Assembly: GCF_004379255.2 (NCBI RefSeq)
Contig: NC_056034.1
Coordinates: 39,414,887 to 39,478,886, forward strand
Reading direction: 5' to 3'
From: Salvia splendens
Lineage: Eukaryota > Streptophyta > Magnoliopsida > Lamiales > Lamiaceae
DNA: 64,000 nt
Of this stretch, positions 1 through 11,742 are shown piece by piece. Below the pieces are notes generated by a model. It saw only the letters and a list, made by a program, of their open reading frames with translations, had not been told where the DNA came from and did not search any database. Both the position numbers and the translations under genes were made by a program. Every line of letters starts with the position of its first letter. Position 1 is the stretch's first letter.

Positions 1-1
1 C

Positions 2-682
2 TCGTGTTTTATCCTACATGGTCAGGCACCGAGGGGGCCATATATGCGGCCGGGCGATCTAGCCCCGGTAGGAGACCCAGGGGTCCCGCAGCCAGCAGAC
101 CTTCAGCCCGAGCCGGTCATTCAGCAGCCCGACCTGATTCTCCCACCTCTGCCCTCTCCACCGAGGCGTCGGACTCGCGGAGAGTTTGAGGCTGGACCAT
201 CTCGTTTCCCTTTGGGAGATGAGGAGGATCTCTACCTAGTCAGCCCTGACCCCGCACCGAGCCTAGAGGGAGTAGGGTCGGAAGGCACCGAGGCGAGAGA
301 GTTACGAGCTGCAGCAGCCGAGAGGTGTAGGAGGGGCAAGGCCCCCGCCACTCTTTCAGACGGGGATGAGTCAGTTGAGCAGAAGATCATAGTAGGTACC
401 AGTCGCCTACAGCCATTGCCCATTCCCTCTGAGGCATCTCCCGACGCATTGCCAGGAGCGACGAGTCGTACTATTCCGAGTCGCCACGAGCCTATATCAC
501 TAGAGCGTGGACCAGTCGCATGGGCTATACGCCATTGGGGAACTGTGACCAGTGGACCACATCCTCCGGGTGGCACTATTGAGTCAGCTATTCGCCTTGA
601 TGAGAGTTCGGACGAGGAGGAGCCAGAGGAAGGTGAAGAGGACCCGGGGACCGGTGCGAGTGCCACTGAGACATCAGCCTGA
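2..682 (+). CDS. Upstream reading frame in the leader of the gypsy element, 5' partial
   Basis: The frame is open from base 2, so the true start may lie outside the window; the first ATG is at 44 and the stop at 680–682. The product is rich in Pro, Arg and Glu, without membrane segments or a recognisable domain, and ends in a strongly acidic tract (DESSDEEEPEEGEEDPG) near residue 195 counted from the ATG. It lies 0.4 kb upstream of gag in the same orientation. I do not recognise the family. It may be an extra ORF carried in the long 5' leader, or a fragment of an older element. Function unknown. Confidence 0.45.
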   Translation, partial: SCFILHGQAPRGPYMRPGDLAPVGDPGVPQPADLQPEPVIQQPDLILPPLPSPPRRRTRGEFEAGPSRFPLGDEEDLYLVSPDPAPSLEGVGSEGTEARELRAAAAERCRRGKAPATLSDGDESVEQKIIVGTSRLQPLPIPSEASPDALPGATSRTIPSRHEPISLERGPVAWAIRHWGTVTSGPHPPGGTIESAIRLDESSDEEEPEEGEEDPGTGASATETSA

Positions 683-1080
683 TCGTTGACTAGATAGGGA
701 TGTCACCTTTGTATATATGTGTGTACTCCAGAAACGGATCCGTTATGAGACCGTTCTGGTTTATGTTTTGACTAGCTATAGTATTTTGACATCACAGAAA
801 CATTCATGTGAGTGTTCTGTGGCTTGACCTATTTTGACTAACATCTGTTTAGTAACAGATGTGATATTTTGCGACACCAAGAATGGTTGTACGAAAGTCC
901 TCCGTGGAGGCAATTTTTCCCTGTACATAAACTTTATATGTATATATATACATGTTTTACTTTCTGTCTCTAGCAGAATTTGATAATGATTGTTTGAATA
1001 AATTGAAGTTCTCTACTCTCCTAATCTTTAAAATCTTTCCAACAATAGTAACTTATAAGGAAGTGTTTTATCAATAGAAA
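683..1080 (+). other. Leader between upstream frame and gag
   Basis: This non-coding stretch contains a perfect 9-bp inverted repeat (ACATCTGTT at 841–849 and AACAGATGT at 854–862), a second small hairpin around CCTCCGTGGAGG near 898–909, and a TA-rich run near 940. It ends directly at the gag ATG. No primer-binding site or LTR end was found, so the primer site must lie further upstream. Confidence 0.45.
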
Positions 1081-4000
1081 ATGCCGCCAAGGATAGCTGG
1101 GCGACCCCGAGGAAGAGGAAGAGGACGTGGTAGAAGGCCGCACCCTGAGCCCGAAAGACAACACGTAAACCCTCCGCCACCATCTCCACCTCGATCACTT
1201 TCACCCCCCCCCTGCCCCGACAGTAGATAGAACTGTCGTTAACACCTTTCTGAAAAAGAAGCCGCCAACGTTTGACGGAAAAGGCGACCCCACTGAAGCG
1301 GAATCGTGGATACGTGCGCTCGAGCGCCTGTTTGACTTACTGCAATGCACAGACGATGAGCGTTTGGTTTGTGCCTCACTCCAACTGACTGGGTCAGCAG
1401 ATTATTGGTGGGAAGCCCGCAAAAAGATAATGACCCCGCAGCAGCTAGAGGACCTAACTTGGGATCAATTCAAGACAGGAATCTACGACAAATACATCCC
1501 CAAGAGCTATAAAAAGCAGAAGGAAACAGAGTTCTATAACTTGAAACAGGGACGAATGTCAGTGACAGAATATGATCGCACTTTCTTTGACCTGTCCAGG
1601 TACGGAGTTGATCAAGTGGATACGGATGAAAAGATGTCCGAGAAATTTTGTGCTGGCTTGAGGCACGAAATAAGAGTAGCATTGGCTAGCCGTGGCGGAC
1701 TACCATATTCCGAAGCTCTAAAACTGGCCTTAGACATTGAAGCTGCATTGCCTAAAGAAAGACCTGCACCCAACCCTACAAATATGTCACTGCAGACCTC
1801 GTCCCAAGCCCCAAGGGACAAAAGGAAGTGGGAAGGAAACCAGAACCAGTGGGGACAAAAGAAGCCATGGCATGGACCACCCCGCCCACAAAACTTTGCA
1901 AGGCAGCCTATCTTTAAACCGACAGGAATCACTCAACCAAGGCCCAATCTTTGTCCCAAATGTAACAAGCCCCACAGCGGAATCTGCAGGGCCGGAGAAA
2001 TGATTTGTTTTACTTGTGGAAGGTATGGCCATATCGCCAGGAACTGTCAAAATGGACTCCAGAGAAGGAGTGCACCAACTAACCAGCCAGCACAACGTCA
2101 ACACTTGCGAGCTCTACATGCAGACACCCAGAACCACCAGACCCCGCATCCACAACGACCGAGCCTCTCAACTCAAGCTAGGGCATATGCATTGGGACGA
2201 AACCAACAGAACAACAACCATGGGAATTTGGCAGGTATGGGCACTCTATTGAACGTACCTATTGTCCTTTTGTTTGATACTGGTGCCTCGCACTCCTTCA
2301 TATCAACCTCGTGTGTAAGCACTTTAGAACTCACACCAGAACCAGCCGAACCTAGAGTAACGGTCTCCTCACCAGTAGGAGGAGTTATAGAAATCACACA
2401 AAAGTGCTCGAACCTAGAAATCACGCTCGGAGAACGTAAGGTTATTGCTAATAACTTGGGGGTCATGAAAATGGAAGATGTCGATATTATACTAGGGATG
2501 GAATGGTTGGCCAAGAACCACGCCACTATCAAGTGCAGTGAAAGACATATTTCCTTTCAAACTCCGGGAGAAGGGCAAGTTGAGCTCCATGGAATCACTA
2601 TGAACAAGCGCAAATCCATAATTTCGGTCCTACAAGCAGCCGCGCTGGTGAAAAAAGGGTGTCCCGCCTACCTCGTCTACTTAAGCGAAGAACATAATGA
2701 AGAAAAGAAGATTGAGGATGTGGATATTGTACGTGAATTTCCGGACGTATTTCCTGACACGCTGCCCGGGTTACCCCCAGACAGACGACTGGAATTCAGC
2801 ATCGATTTGGAACCAGGAGCCGCGCCAATTTCAAAGGCGCCATACCGAATGGCCCCAAAGGAACTGGGAGAACTGAAACTACAACTGCAAGAACTTTTAG
2901 ACCTGGGTTTTATCAGACCCAGCGTGTCACCATGGGGAGCTCCTGTACTTTTTGTCAAGAAGAAGGATGGAACGTTGAGGATGTGCATAGACTACCGAGA
3001 ATTGAACAAGGTGACACTCAAGAATAAATACCCATTGCCAAGGATAGATGATTTATTTGACCAGCTTAAGGGGGCCAGTATATTTTCTAAGATTGACTTA
3101 AGGTCCGGGTACCACCAATTGAAGATCCGGTCCGAAGATGTACCCAAGACAGCTTTTCGCACCAGGTACGGTCACTATGAGTTCGTAGTAATGCCTTTTG
3201 GATTGACCAATGCCCCTGCGGTGTTCATGGATTTGATGAATCGCATATTTCACCCATATCTCGACAAATTCGTCCTGGTCTTCATAGACGACGTCCTCAT
3301 CTACTCGAGGAATAGATCGGAACACGCTGAGCATCTAAGAACTATCCTCGAAACGTTGAGGACCGAGAGACTTTATGCTAAATTCAGCAAGTGCGAGTTT
3401 TGGCTCAATGAGGTTAATTTTCTTGGACACATAGTAACGGCAGAAGGAATTCGGGTAGATCCAGCAAAGGTAGAGGCCGTACAAAACTGGAAATCACCAA
3501 CCAACCCGAACGAAATTCGGAGTTTTCTAGGACTGGCTGGCTACTACAGAAGATTCATCGAAGGGTTCTCAAAGATTGCCAGGCCAATGACGCAACAACT
3601 CAAAAAGGGCATCAAGTTTGTGTGGACCCCTGAATGCGAAGCTAGCTTCCAACTGCTAAAAGAGAAATTAACCACCGCCCCCGTGTTAGCCGTGCCAGAA
3701 ACAGGAACAAATTACGTGGTCTACGCAGATGCTTCGAAAAATGGACTCGGGTGCGTTCTAATGCAGAACGGGAAGGTGATAGCTTATGCGTCGAGACAAC
3801 TCCGACCCCACGAACTGAACTACCCCACTCACGATCTGGAATTAGCAGCCGTAGTGCATGCACTGAAAATTTGGAGACACCACCTATATGGGGTTAGATG
3901 TGAGATTTTCACTGACCACAAGAGTCTAAAATACTTCTTCGAACAAAAGGATCTAAACATGCGGCAGAGGAGATGGCTCGAGCTGGTGAAGGATTACGAT

Positions 4001-5632
4001 TGCAGCATAAACTACCATCCGGGCAAAGCAAATGTGGTAGCTGACGCACTGAGTCGAAAGTCTCAACAACTAGCTTGTCTGGCCACCCGGGAGGGAATAC
4101 TGATACAAGAATTTGCCAAGATGAGGATAGAAATAATACAAGCACCGGAAACAGTGGAAGCTAAAATCGCAACTTTGGTGCTGCAGCCCGACCTGAGAAA
4201 ACGAATAGTTGACGCCCAAAGACACGACGAAGCTCTGGAGAAAATACGAATGAAAGTGCGAACCGGTGAGCAAAGCAATTATAGGGAAGAGGCGGACAAT
4301 GCCCTCACTTTTGAAGGAAGACTGTGTGTACCAGCCAACCCGGACCTTAGGAATGAAATTTTAATCGAGGCACATGACACTCCGTATACCGCCCATCCGG
4401 GAAGCACAAAAATGTACCAGGATCTAAAAAGAAAATTTTGGTGGGACGGCATGAAAAGAAGCATCGCAATGTTTGTCGAGAGATGTTTAACTTGCCAGCG
4501 AGTCAAGGCATTGCACCAACGACCTTACGGAAAATTACAACCCTTGGAAATTCCCCAGTGGAAATGGGAACATATCGCCATGGATTTCGTGACTGGCCTG
4601 CCCAGATCCAAGCGTGGAAATACTGCCATTTGGGTAATTGTTGATCGACTCACGAAAAGTGCTCATTTTATCCCTATTCCAATCACGTATGGATCTGAGA
4701 AACTAGCACAGTTATATGTACGGGAAATCGTGCGTCTGCATGGAGTACCTGTGACAATCACGTCAGACCGAGACTCGAAGTTTACATCCAGATTCTGGCA
4801 AAGCATGCAAAGGGAAATGGGTACGAGATTAAATTTCAGCACCGCATTCCACCCCCAGACCGACGGACAATCCGAGAGGACAATCCAAACTCTAGAAGAT
4901 ATGTTGAGGGCCGTCGTACTCGATAGAGGAGAAAACTGGGAATCCATCTTGCATCTGATAGAGTTTGCCTATAATAATAGTTATCAAGCCACCATCGACA
5001 TGGCACCTTATGAGGCACTATATGGAAGAAAATGTCGGTCTCCACTCTATTGGGACGAAGTAGGGGAGAGAAAGGTATTAGGCCCGGAATCCGTGGCGGA
5101 GATGATTGAAATCGTGAGACGAATCCGGGGTCGAATCAAGGAAGCGCAAGACCGACAAAAATCCTACGCCGATGAGCGTCGAACGGATTTGAAATTTAAC
5201 ATCGGAGAGAAAGTCTTTTTGAAAGTATCTCCTTCCAAAGGGATAACCAGATTTGGACTCAGAGGAAAGCTGAAACCACGGTTTATTGGACCCTATGAAA
5301 TTCTGGAAGAAGTGGGCCCGGTAGCATATCGTTTGGCATTACCACCCAATTTTTGTAATGTGCACCACGTATTCCACGTCTCCCAACTTCGGAGGTACGT
5401 GTTCGACCCGAAGCATGTCATTCGTCACGAGGAAATCGCTTTAGAACCTGACCTGAGCTACGAAGAAAAGCCGATAGAAATACTAGACCGAAAGGTGCAA
5501 CAGCTTCGGAACAAGTCGATTACTACAGTGAAGGTTTTGTGGAAAAAACCACGGACAGGAAGAAGCAACATGGGAGCTAGAAGAGAAAATGAAGGAGAAA
5601 TATCCCGAGCTTTTTGTCTAAATATTTTCTAA
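1081..5632 (+). pseudogene. gag-pol polyprotein of the Tekay/Del-like element, two frameshifts
   Basis: The ATG at 1081 opens a basic gag N-terminus; the frame is lost in a run of nine C (1204–1212), and gag continues in the next frame, which stays open to 5632. From the first ATG of that long frame (1364) the parts are: gag core; CCHC knuckle [14 protein letters not shown] near residue 215; protease DTGASHSF near 303; RT from about 490 with the FIDD box near 640; RNase H with TDHKSLKYF near 850; integrase HHCC near 1010–1050 and DDE residues in MDFVTG, SDRDSKF and the later QSERT region; then a chromodomain-like tail from about 1366. At an A6 run (5543–5548) the frame shifts again: the acidic chromodomain end is in another frame that stops at 5621–5623. 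Both lesions sit in homopolymers, so read error is possible. Confidence 0.88.
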
Positions 5633-5667
5633 ATTTCGGGACGAAATTTCTTTTAAGAGGGGTAGTA

Positions 5668-8548
5668 TGTAACGACCCGCTAAGCCGATATTGTTAGAAA
5701 CAATATTATTATCTTGATTACTTATATAAGTAACTTGAATGCGATTAAATTCAAGCTACGATAAATTATAGGAGTTGTTGTTTTAACGTTAGGCAAGTGA
5801 ATAGAAAACGTAAATATATATATATCACCTATATGAATATTAAATTTAAATAAATGAATAAATATTAATAACAATAATAAGTTAATACATAGTTTTTTCT
5901 TTATTAGTTAGCTTATCCGAGAAGACCTCTGTCATGCGATGCATTTAATGCTACTGGTTGAGTTGTAGAGATAATAAATGCTGCTTTTATGAAGGCATTA
6001 ATGAGGTATGGAAAAAAATCCTTCCTCTGACACATTTGATGAACATTCTCGCCTAGATTAATTGCAGGTTAAGTTTGCCATAGATGAGTATATTTACTCA
6101 CTTTCTTTCACCATAAAAACATTACCATCATACATCCTAATCACCCCTTCACAACCCCACATAATTCCTTCACAAACCCCACATACTATTTCCTCTTCCT
6201 ACTTCAATTCCACATCGGACAGAGCCTAAGGAGGAAGATTTACACACACTTGTAGAATCAAGTCACCAATCCAACACCACCTCTTTTTCCCCCACATAAA
6301 AGGTAATTCCAAGTTTTTTTTATGCATATACATCAGATTATAGTAAGAATGAAAATGGAAACATGCTAGGTAACCTTTATTTTCCACATATTACATCAGG
6401 GACTCCAAATTTCACCCAACACATACAAGTAGCATGCCAAAACCAGAATTTTTCCCCAAGCTATTGAATGATAGACATAATATAGGACTTTTAATGATGC
6501 TTTAGACAACACCAAAAAGCCTGTGACTCTTATAACAATTCTATGTAGACCTCTGAAATAAATATAGAAACTCATCTTGAACCAATCTGTAAATCTGCCG
6601 CGAGGAACTTCCGGCAGCGAGCTCGGCGCTCCGTCGTCAACAATGACAGCCCACGCTCCAAAAACGCATCCTTGCTTTCTTTCCAGGAATCTAGAAATCT
6701 TGGAATGAAATTAACAAAGTCTATTATCACAAAGGTATTTAAAACCTAAATAAAAAAAAGGGGGAGGGGATGAAGAAACCGATCACCTACCTGTCGGAAA
6801 CGGCGTCGGCCGCTGGAGATGAGGGTCTCGACGGCGACGGCGCTGGAAGGGAGGGGAGGGCTGATGGATACAATCCCCGCCGAGTTGAAACCTCGGCAAG
6901 AGCCGAGCATGGTCCCCGCCGAGCTGAAACCTCGGCAAGAGCCGAGCATGGTCCCCGCCGAGCTGAAACCTCGGCAAGAGCCGAGCATGGTCCCCGCCGA
7001 GCTGAAACCTCGGCCAGAGCCGAGCATGGTCCCAGCCGAGCTACAACTTCGGCATGAGCCGAGCAGGGAGTAGGAAACGATTCCGGCAGACCTACAGCCT
7101 CGGAAAGAGCCGGTCAAGGAGCAGAGTGTAGCAAGGGAGGAAGTATCCATTGCGAAGACAGGGCCGGCGAGGAACGTGAAGCCTCCGAGCCGATTCGGCG
7201 ACCTTGGGGCTGTAATGCATATTGATTTGAGGTCCATTCCGAAATTAAAGTATTCCGGGCCTCAGAATGAAATGGTTAAGTAAGCTAAAATAAATAGTTG
7301 TGACCCAAATTGTTTTTTTTAGGAGTAATTAGTAAAGTATAGAATATCAAATTTTGGTTGGAATCTAACTAGCAAACGAACTAGTAATAAATAATGTAAG
7401 TTCAAATAATGTAAGTTTAGAAATTTCGTAGTAGTAGTAGTAATAATAATATTAATAATGAAGTGCTATTAATTAAATTTCCCAATTTAATTAATATGCA
7501 AGTTTCTAAAATTTTCTAACGGTGAGCAAATGATAAAAGAAATAAAGTAGGGGCATGCATTCCTATAAGTATGTGAATTTCTCGAGTCTTATTGGTACGT
7601 TGTTTGTTTTCAAAAAGGTTATCTCCGCAAGTAAGGTCGGAGTAAGAATTCAAGATAAGAAAACTAAGCGATCAAGGTGAGCTTTCTTATACTAAAATAC
7701 AAATTGTATTTTATGAAAACTTGAACACATGTTCGTGATTTTTAAAGATGTTGTCTTGCCATAAATGTTTTGTGTATGATGCCTATCTGTTTGGCTAAGG
7801 CCAAATGAATTATGAATGATGATATAAGTCGAATTCGGGTCCCAGTGAGGGTGGTGTCCCCGCTCGGACTAGTGTACACAAGCTCCCTCTGTCATGTTGG
7901 ACAGAGCAGGTGACCGAGGAAGGTGGCCACCTTCCCGGCACATGCATGTAAGGTGACCGTGCGAGAACACCATCTCGACGGCACAAGGTGATCAGATATG
8001 GCTAAGTACAGGAAAAAGGGCCCAAAGTGAATATTTTTTAGTAAGCTCGGGTCTTTTGAATAAAACCCCGAGTATTACTGCGATGATGGCTTGACAATAT
8101 TTTCAAATGTATATTTGTAATTTTCGGCATTATGTTCACTGAGTACTTTTTGTACTCAGCCCTGCATATTTCTAAACGTGCAGGTTGAGTCGTGGAAAGG
8201 GGAAGGGATAAGTGCTGTGGAGAGCAATCTAGTAGATAACTATGAACAAAACTCTCGGAGGTTCATGTCTCCATACATGGACCGCGTTCTTTCGTTTCCG
8301 CTGTGCCGGTTAAGAGGCAGTGTCTATCTTACTCTTTACTCTGATAATCAGAACTTGTATGAACGGTCACTCGATTCTACATGATCGAGTGTATTTTGGT
8401 TATAAGTATTTCCGTATTTAAGTTATTATGTGCGTCTCGTTTTGCTTTGGCTTTAATTTCCCCTAAATTCTATCCCCGCTTCTTATAATCCCTCCTTAGT
8501 CGCGAATTCCCCGGATTATGCTATCCTTAGCTAAATGCGGTCGTGACA
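5668..8548 (+). repeat. 3' LTR of the Tekay/Del-like element
   Basis: It starts TGTAACGACCCGC just after the polypurine tract and ends GCGGTCGTGACA; the ends are near-perfect inverse copies. Near 8139–8180 it has the stretch around TTTTTGTACTCAGCCCTGCA that is common near the end of plant chromovirus LTRs. It is 2881 bp long. A GC-rich block (about 6590–7260) that includes a 39-bp tandem repeat contrasts with the AT-rich remainder and may be an internal acquisition. Confidence 0.8.
6875..7069. repeat. Five-copy 39-bp tandem repeat inside the LTR
   Basis: Units begin at 6875, 6914, 6953, 6992 and 7031, an exact 39-bp period, followed by diverged partial units to about 7115. Each full unit holds GCCGAG and CTCGGC a few bases apart, able to form a 6-bp stem. 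Because 39 is divisible by three, one plus-strand frame (6819–7073) reads a 13-residue repeat with core PAELKPRQEPSMV, and the minus strand is also open. I see no independent evidence that either is translated. Confidence 0.85.
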
Positions 8549-8717
8549 ACCCGCAACGCGTTACGCGGGTGGCACGAGTCCCGTCCCTCCGTGACAAGAC
8601 AGCCGCGGGACGCGTTGCAGCGTCCCGTCCCGTCACCATCCCGCCGGATCCCCCGTCACGCCGAGACGCCGCGCGAGACGTCTCGCCACGTTGCGGCAAA
8701 ATAGAAGACTGTAGGCT
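8549..8717. repeat. Partial duplicate of a Harbinger terminal repeat
   Basis: It directly abuts the LTR end and repeats most of the sequence at 8719–8865, including the palindromic CGCAACGCGTTACGCGGGTGG. It looks like an extra copy of the left terminal inverted repeat of the adjacent PIF/Harbinger element, either a tandem duplication or the stump of a second element. Confidence 0.6.
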
Positions 8718-10041
8718 AAGGCCACCCGCAACGCGTTACGCGGGTGGCACGAGTCCCGTCCCTCCGTGACGAGACGGGCGCGGGAATCGTTGCAGCGTCC
8801 CGTCCCGTCACCATCCCGCCAGATCCCCCGTCGCGCCGAGACGCCGCGCGAGACGTCTCGCCACACGCTCCCGCGACGTGGCGCGCTCTGGGGTCATGCG
8901 TGACGCCCACTCGCCGGCCCGCGAGTGGGTTTCGTCATACTGGCGCAATAATTCATTTTTTTTAATTCGAATTTAATAAAAAAAATTTAAAAATTCGAAA
9001 ACGGTAAATGAAAATAAAATAAAAAATGAAAATGAATTTAGAGCATCAAATTATACAGAGTTGAATGATCTGACGTGAATTTAGAGCATCAAATTATACA
9101 TAGTTAAATTATGTCTTTTTTTATATATTTTGCCACGAATTTAATTATGTATTGTTTTTAAGTTGTAATTTTATTTTATTTAATGAAGTGTGTTTTTATT
9201 AATTGAATTTGTTGGAAATAAAAATAAAAAATAAAATTGAATGAATAGTAATTTAAGGGACGGAAACTTGTTGCAGTACATTTTTGCAGCGTCGTGTGGC
9301 TGGGACGGCCGACGGCATCGAACCTTTCTTGGAAGAACTCTTCCCGGGCTGCCAATGTATTTGTGATGTGGAGAAATACGATTTCCGCATGCCGAAACGT
9401 CGACGGAAGTAGGTATCTCCCCAAACCGAGTTATCGCTGAAGTAGTCGCGGACTAACCTTGCGGCGACTTCCTCCCGGTTACGATGGATGTAAGTCCGGG
9501 AGCGTCTTTGGGGCGGCGCAGCTTCTTCCGCCTCCCGGCGTCGATCTTCTTCAAGTGATTCTTCCATTATTCGACGCATTTGCTCATATGGATCCATTAG
9601 ATCGATTAACTTTGGGGGAATAATAAAAGAGTTTGATTTGAGATGAAAATTGGAGTTGAAAGAAAGATGAGTTGAGAAGAATAGATGTGTGTTTGTGTGA
9701 GAAATGAGGATGAAATAGGAGTATTTATAGAGTAAAAAAATAAAATAAAAAAGGAAAATGGTCGAAAAACGGTAATATTACCGTTTTTCGAATTTTAATT
9801 TTTTTTATTAAATTCATTTTTTTTAAAATGATTTATTGCGTCAGCGTGACGAAACCCACTCGCGGGGCGGCGAGTGGGCGTCACGCATGGCGCCGGAGCC
9901 CGCCACGTCGCGCGGGCCGTCTCGGAGAGAAGGGTGTCTCGACGGGTTGGGGACGCGACGGGACACTGCAACGCGTCCCGCGCGTCTCGTCACGGAGGAA
10001 TGGGCTTCGAGCCACCCGCGTAACACGTTGTGGGTGGCCCA
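8718..10041. mobile_element. PIF/Harbinger-type element with long terminal inverted repeats
   Basis: The left end (GGCCACCCGCAACGCGTTACG from about 8718) and the right end (CGTAACACGTTGTGGGTGGCC to about 10041) are inverted copies. The similarity runs inward for roughly 230 bp with internal differences, including the GTGACGCCCACTCGC blocks on both sides. Flanking triplets are TAA and CAA, an imperfect version of the usual 3-bp Harbinger target duplication. The only coding content is the short minus-strand fragment at 9253–9597, so the element is non-autonomous. Confidence 0.75.
9253..9597 (-). pseudogene. N-terminal fragment of a PIF/Harbinger transposase-like protein
   Basis: The 114-codon frame starts MDPYEQMRRIMEESLEED, is rich in Arg and Glu, and includes YIHRNREEVAARLVRDYFSD and FRRRFGMRKSYF. 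This is the typical start of plant Harbinger/ALP1-like nucleases, which are normally near 400 residues. No DDE nuclease region follows; the frame then runs into unrelated residues towards the element's left half. It lies within long inverted repeats, which supports the transposon origin. Confidence 0.7.
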
Positions 10042-10146
10042 AGAACCCTAAACCCTAAACATAGTAACATCAATAGGGTTTTATAATATCATCTTTGAAA
10101 GTCTCGTTTCTATTCCTTATAGTAATTTGATTTTATGATTCATTTA

Positions 10147-10395
10147 CTACCTCGTCCCTAAAAATTTGTCACTTATTTTCTTTTTCGTCCGTCCCTAAAA
10201 ATTTATCACCTTTCACTTTTACCATTTTTAGTAGTATACCCAACATTCCACTAACTCATTCTCACTCACATTTTATTTTAAAACTAATATATAAAAATAG
10301 AACCCACGTGCCACTAACTTTTTCTCCACTTTCTATTACATTTCTTAAAACTCGTGCCGGGTCAAATAATTCCAAATTTTAAGAGACGGAGGAAG
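10147..10395. mobile_element. Stowaway-type MITE
   Basis: Terminal inverted repeats CTACCTCGTCCCT and AGAGACGGAGGAAG are flanked by TA on both sides. It is 249 bp long, AT-rich and without coding potential. Confidence 0.75.
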
Positions 10396-10883
10396 TACTA
10401 TCTTTTATTACTAGTAAAAATCTTCTCCGAGGAATAGTTGAACGAGCAACTCATGACCGGTAATAAATACCGGGACTTTGCAGTATTTGATTGATCACAA
10501 TTCTATATTGGCTCGTTCCATTTGTACAAATATTTTATGATTATTTTTTTACGTATTATATTTGGTTGATGAGATTGAATCTCTCAAATAATCCGACTAA
10601 AATAATCTTACAACTTAATCCTAGATGAATTATCATATGATAATTAGTCATAACAACCGAGCATCACCTATATTTACTATAGAAGTTCGTGGAAAATTCA
10701 TTAGATAAATGTTAAAGATTAAAATAGTTTGATATTTGCACGGATAAATTAGACAGTTTATTTTATATTAGTACTAGTAATTCATTTTAAACCTAGATAC
10801 ATGAGTGGTTTTGGTTTTAAACCATCAACAAATGCCCGACTTTTGAAAAAATGCAGATGTACTACTTGCTGCTGCCTTGTTGC
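10396..10883. other. AT-rich spacer
   Basis: I see no gene or clear repeat here; short AT-rich sequence only. Confidence 0.6.
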
Positions 10884-11713
10884 AATTTTACACTCCAATG
10901 GGAGAGGTAAAGTTAGATATAACTATCATATTTACTTTTTTTTCATGAAAAATCATTTTACAAGGGGAGAGGTATTTGAGAAGGTATTATACCTTTTTCC
11001 ATTTCGAATAGGTATATTTACCTCTCCATCAATAAAGAGGTAAAATCTTATAACTACCATATTTGCATCCTTTTCATGAAAAATCATTCTCCACGGGAGA
11101 AGGTATTACACTTTATATGTTTTAATGCATTTTGTAGTATTATTTTATTTTAAAAAATCATTTACCTTTCTATATACATTTTTCCTTTGGAATGCGTTAC
11201 TTTTTGAAAGGGTATATTTCAGTTTTTTGAGAAGGTAAATAGATGATATACCTCTTCCATTTATCTTTCCTTGTTGGAGATGCTCTAAGAGTATTTCCAA
11301 GGGAAGATGTAAATGAAGACATAAACTAATATAACTACCATATTTACCTTTTTTTTCATGAAAAATCATTCTTCAAGGGCAAAAGTATTTGAAATGGAAT
11401 TATACATTTTTCCATTTTGAAGAGGTATCTTTACCTCAATAGAGAGGTAAAATCTTATAACTACCATATTTGTCTTCTTTCCATGAAAAAATCCTTCTCC
11501 AAGGGGAAATGTATTTGAGAAGGTATTATAGTTTATATTTTTTTAATGCATTTTATACTATTATTTTATTTTTAAAAAATAATTTACCTTTCTATATACG
11601 TTTTCCCTTTGAAATGTGTTAATTTTTAAAAGAGTATATTTCACTTTTTAAGAAGGTAAATACATAATATACCTTTTTTTATATACCTTTCCTCATTGAA
11701 GATACTCTAAGAG
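10884..11713. mobile_element. Tandem pair of related MITEs, about 405 and 425 bp
   Basis: The unit at about 10884–11288 is repeated at about 11289–11713, sharing blocks such as CATATTTACCTTTTTTTTCA, TCATGAAAAATCATT and GAGGTAAAATCTTATAACTA. The second unit starts AGAGTATTTCCAA; the units end TTGGAGATGCTCT and TTGAAGATACTCT, which are inverse to that start, so these are inverted-repeat elements lying head to tail. No coding potential; superfamily uncertain. Confidence 0.65.
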
Positions 11714-11742
11714 AAGCTCCTTGTTCTAATGTTAATGTCACA

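Larger units (their letters stand above)
1..8548 (+). mobile_element. Ty3/gypsy LTR retrotransposon, Tekay/Del-like chromovirus (5' end outside window)
   Basis: Seen: gag, CCHC knuckle, protease, reverse transcriptase, RNase H, integrase and a chromodomain-like tail in one reading direction, then a purine tract (AAGAGGGG, about 5655–5662) and an LTR starting TGTAACGACC. The matching end GCGGTCGTGACA at 8537–8548 is the near inverse of that start, so the 3' LTR is 5668–8548. The order RT–RNase H–integrase defines Ty3/gypsy; the tail after integrase and the long LTR fit the Tekay/Del chromovirus clade. The 5' LTR is not in the window, so age and target-site duplication cannot be read. Two frameshifts make this copy defective unless one or both are sequencing errors. 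Confidence 0.85.

Noticed and set aside
6746..7237. Minus-strand 163-codon gene with a repeated Ser/Gly motif
   Set aside because: The apparent repeat protein is only the reverse reading of the 39-bp array inside the LTR; no homology or promoter supports it.
8496..8910. Several overlapping GC-rich reading frames on both strands
   Set aside because: They lie within duplicated Harbinger terminal repeats; GC-rich sequence keeps frames open by chance.
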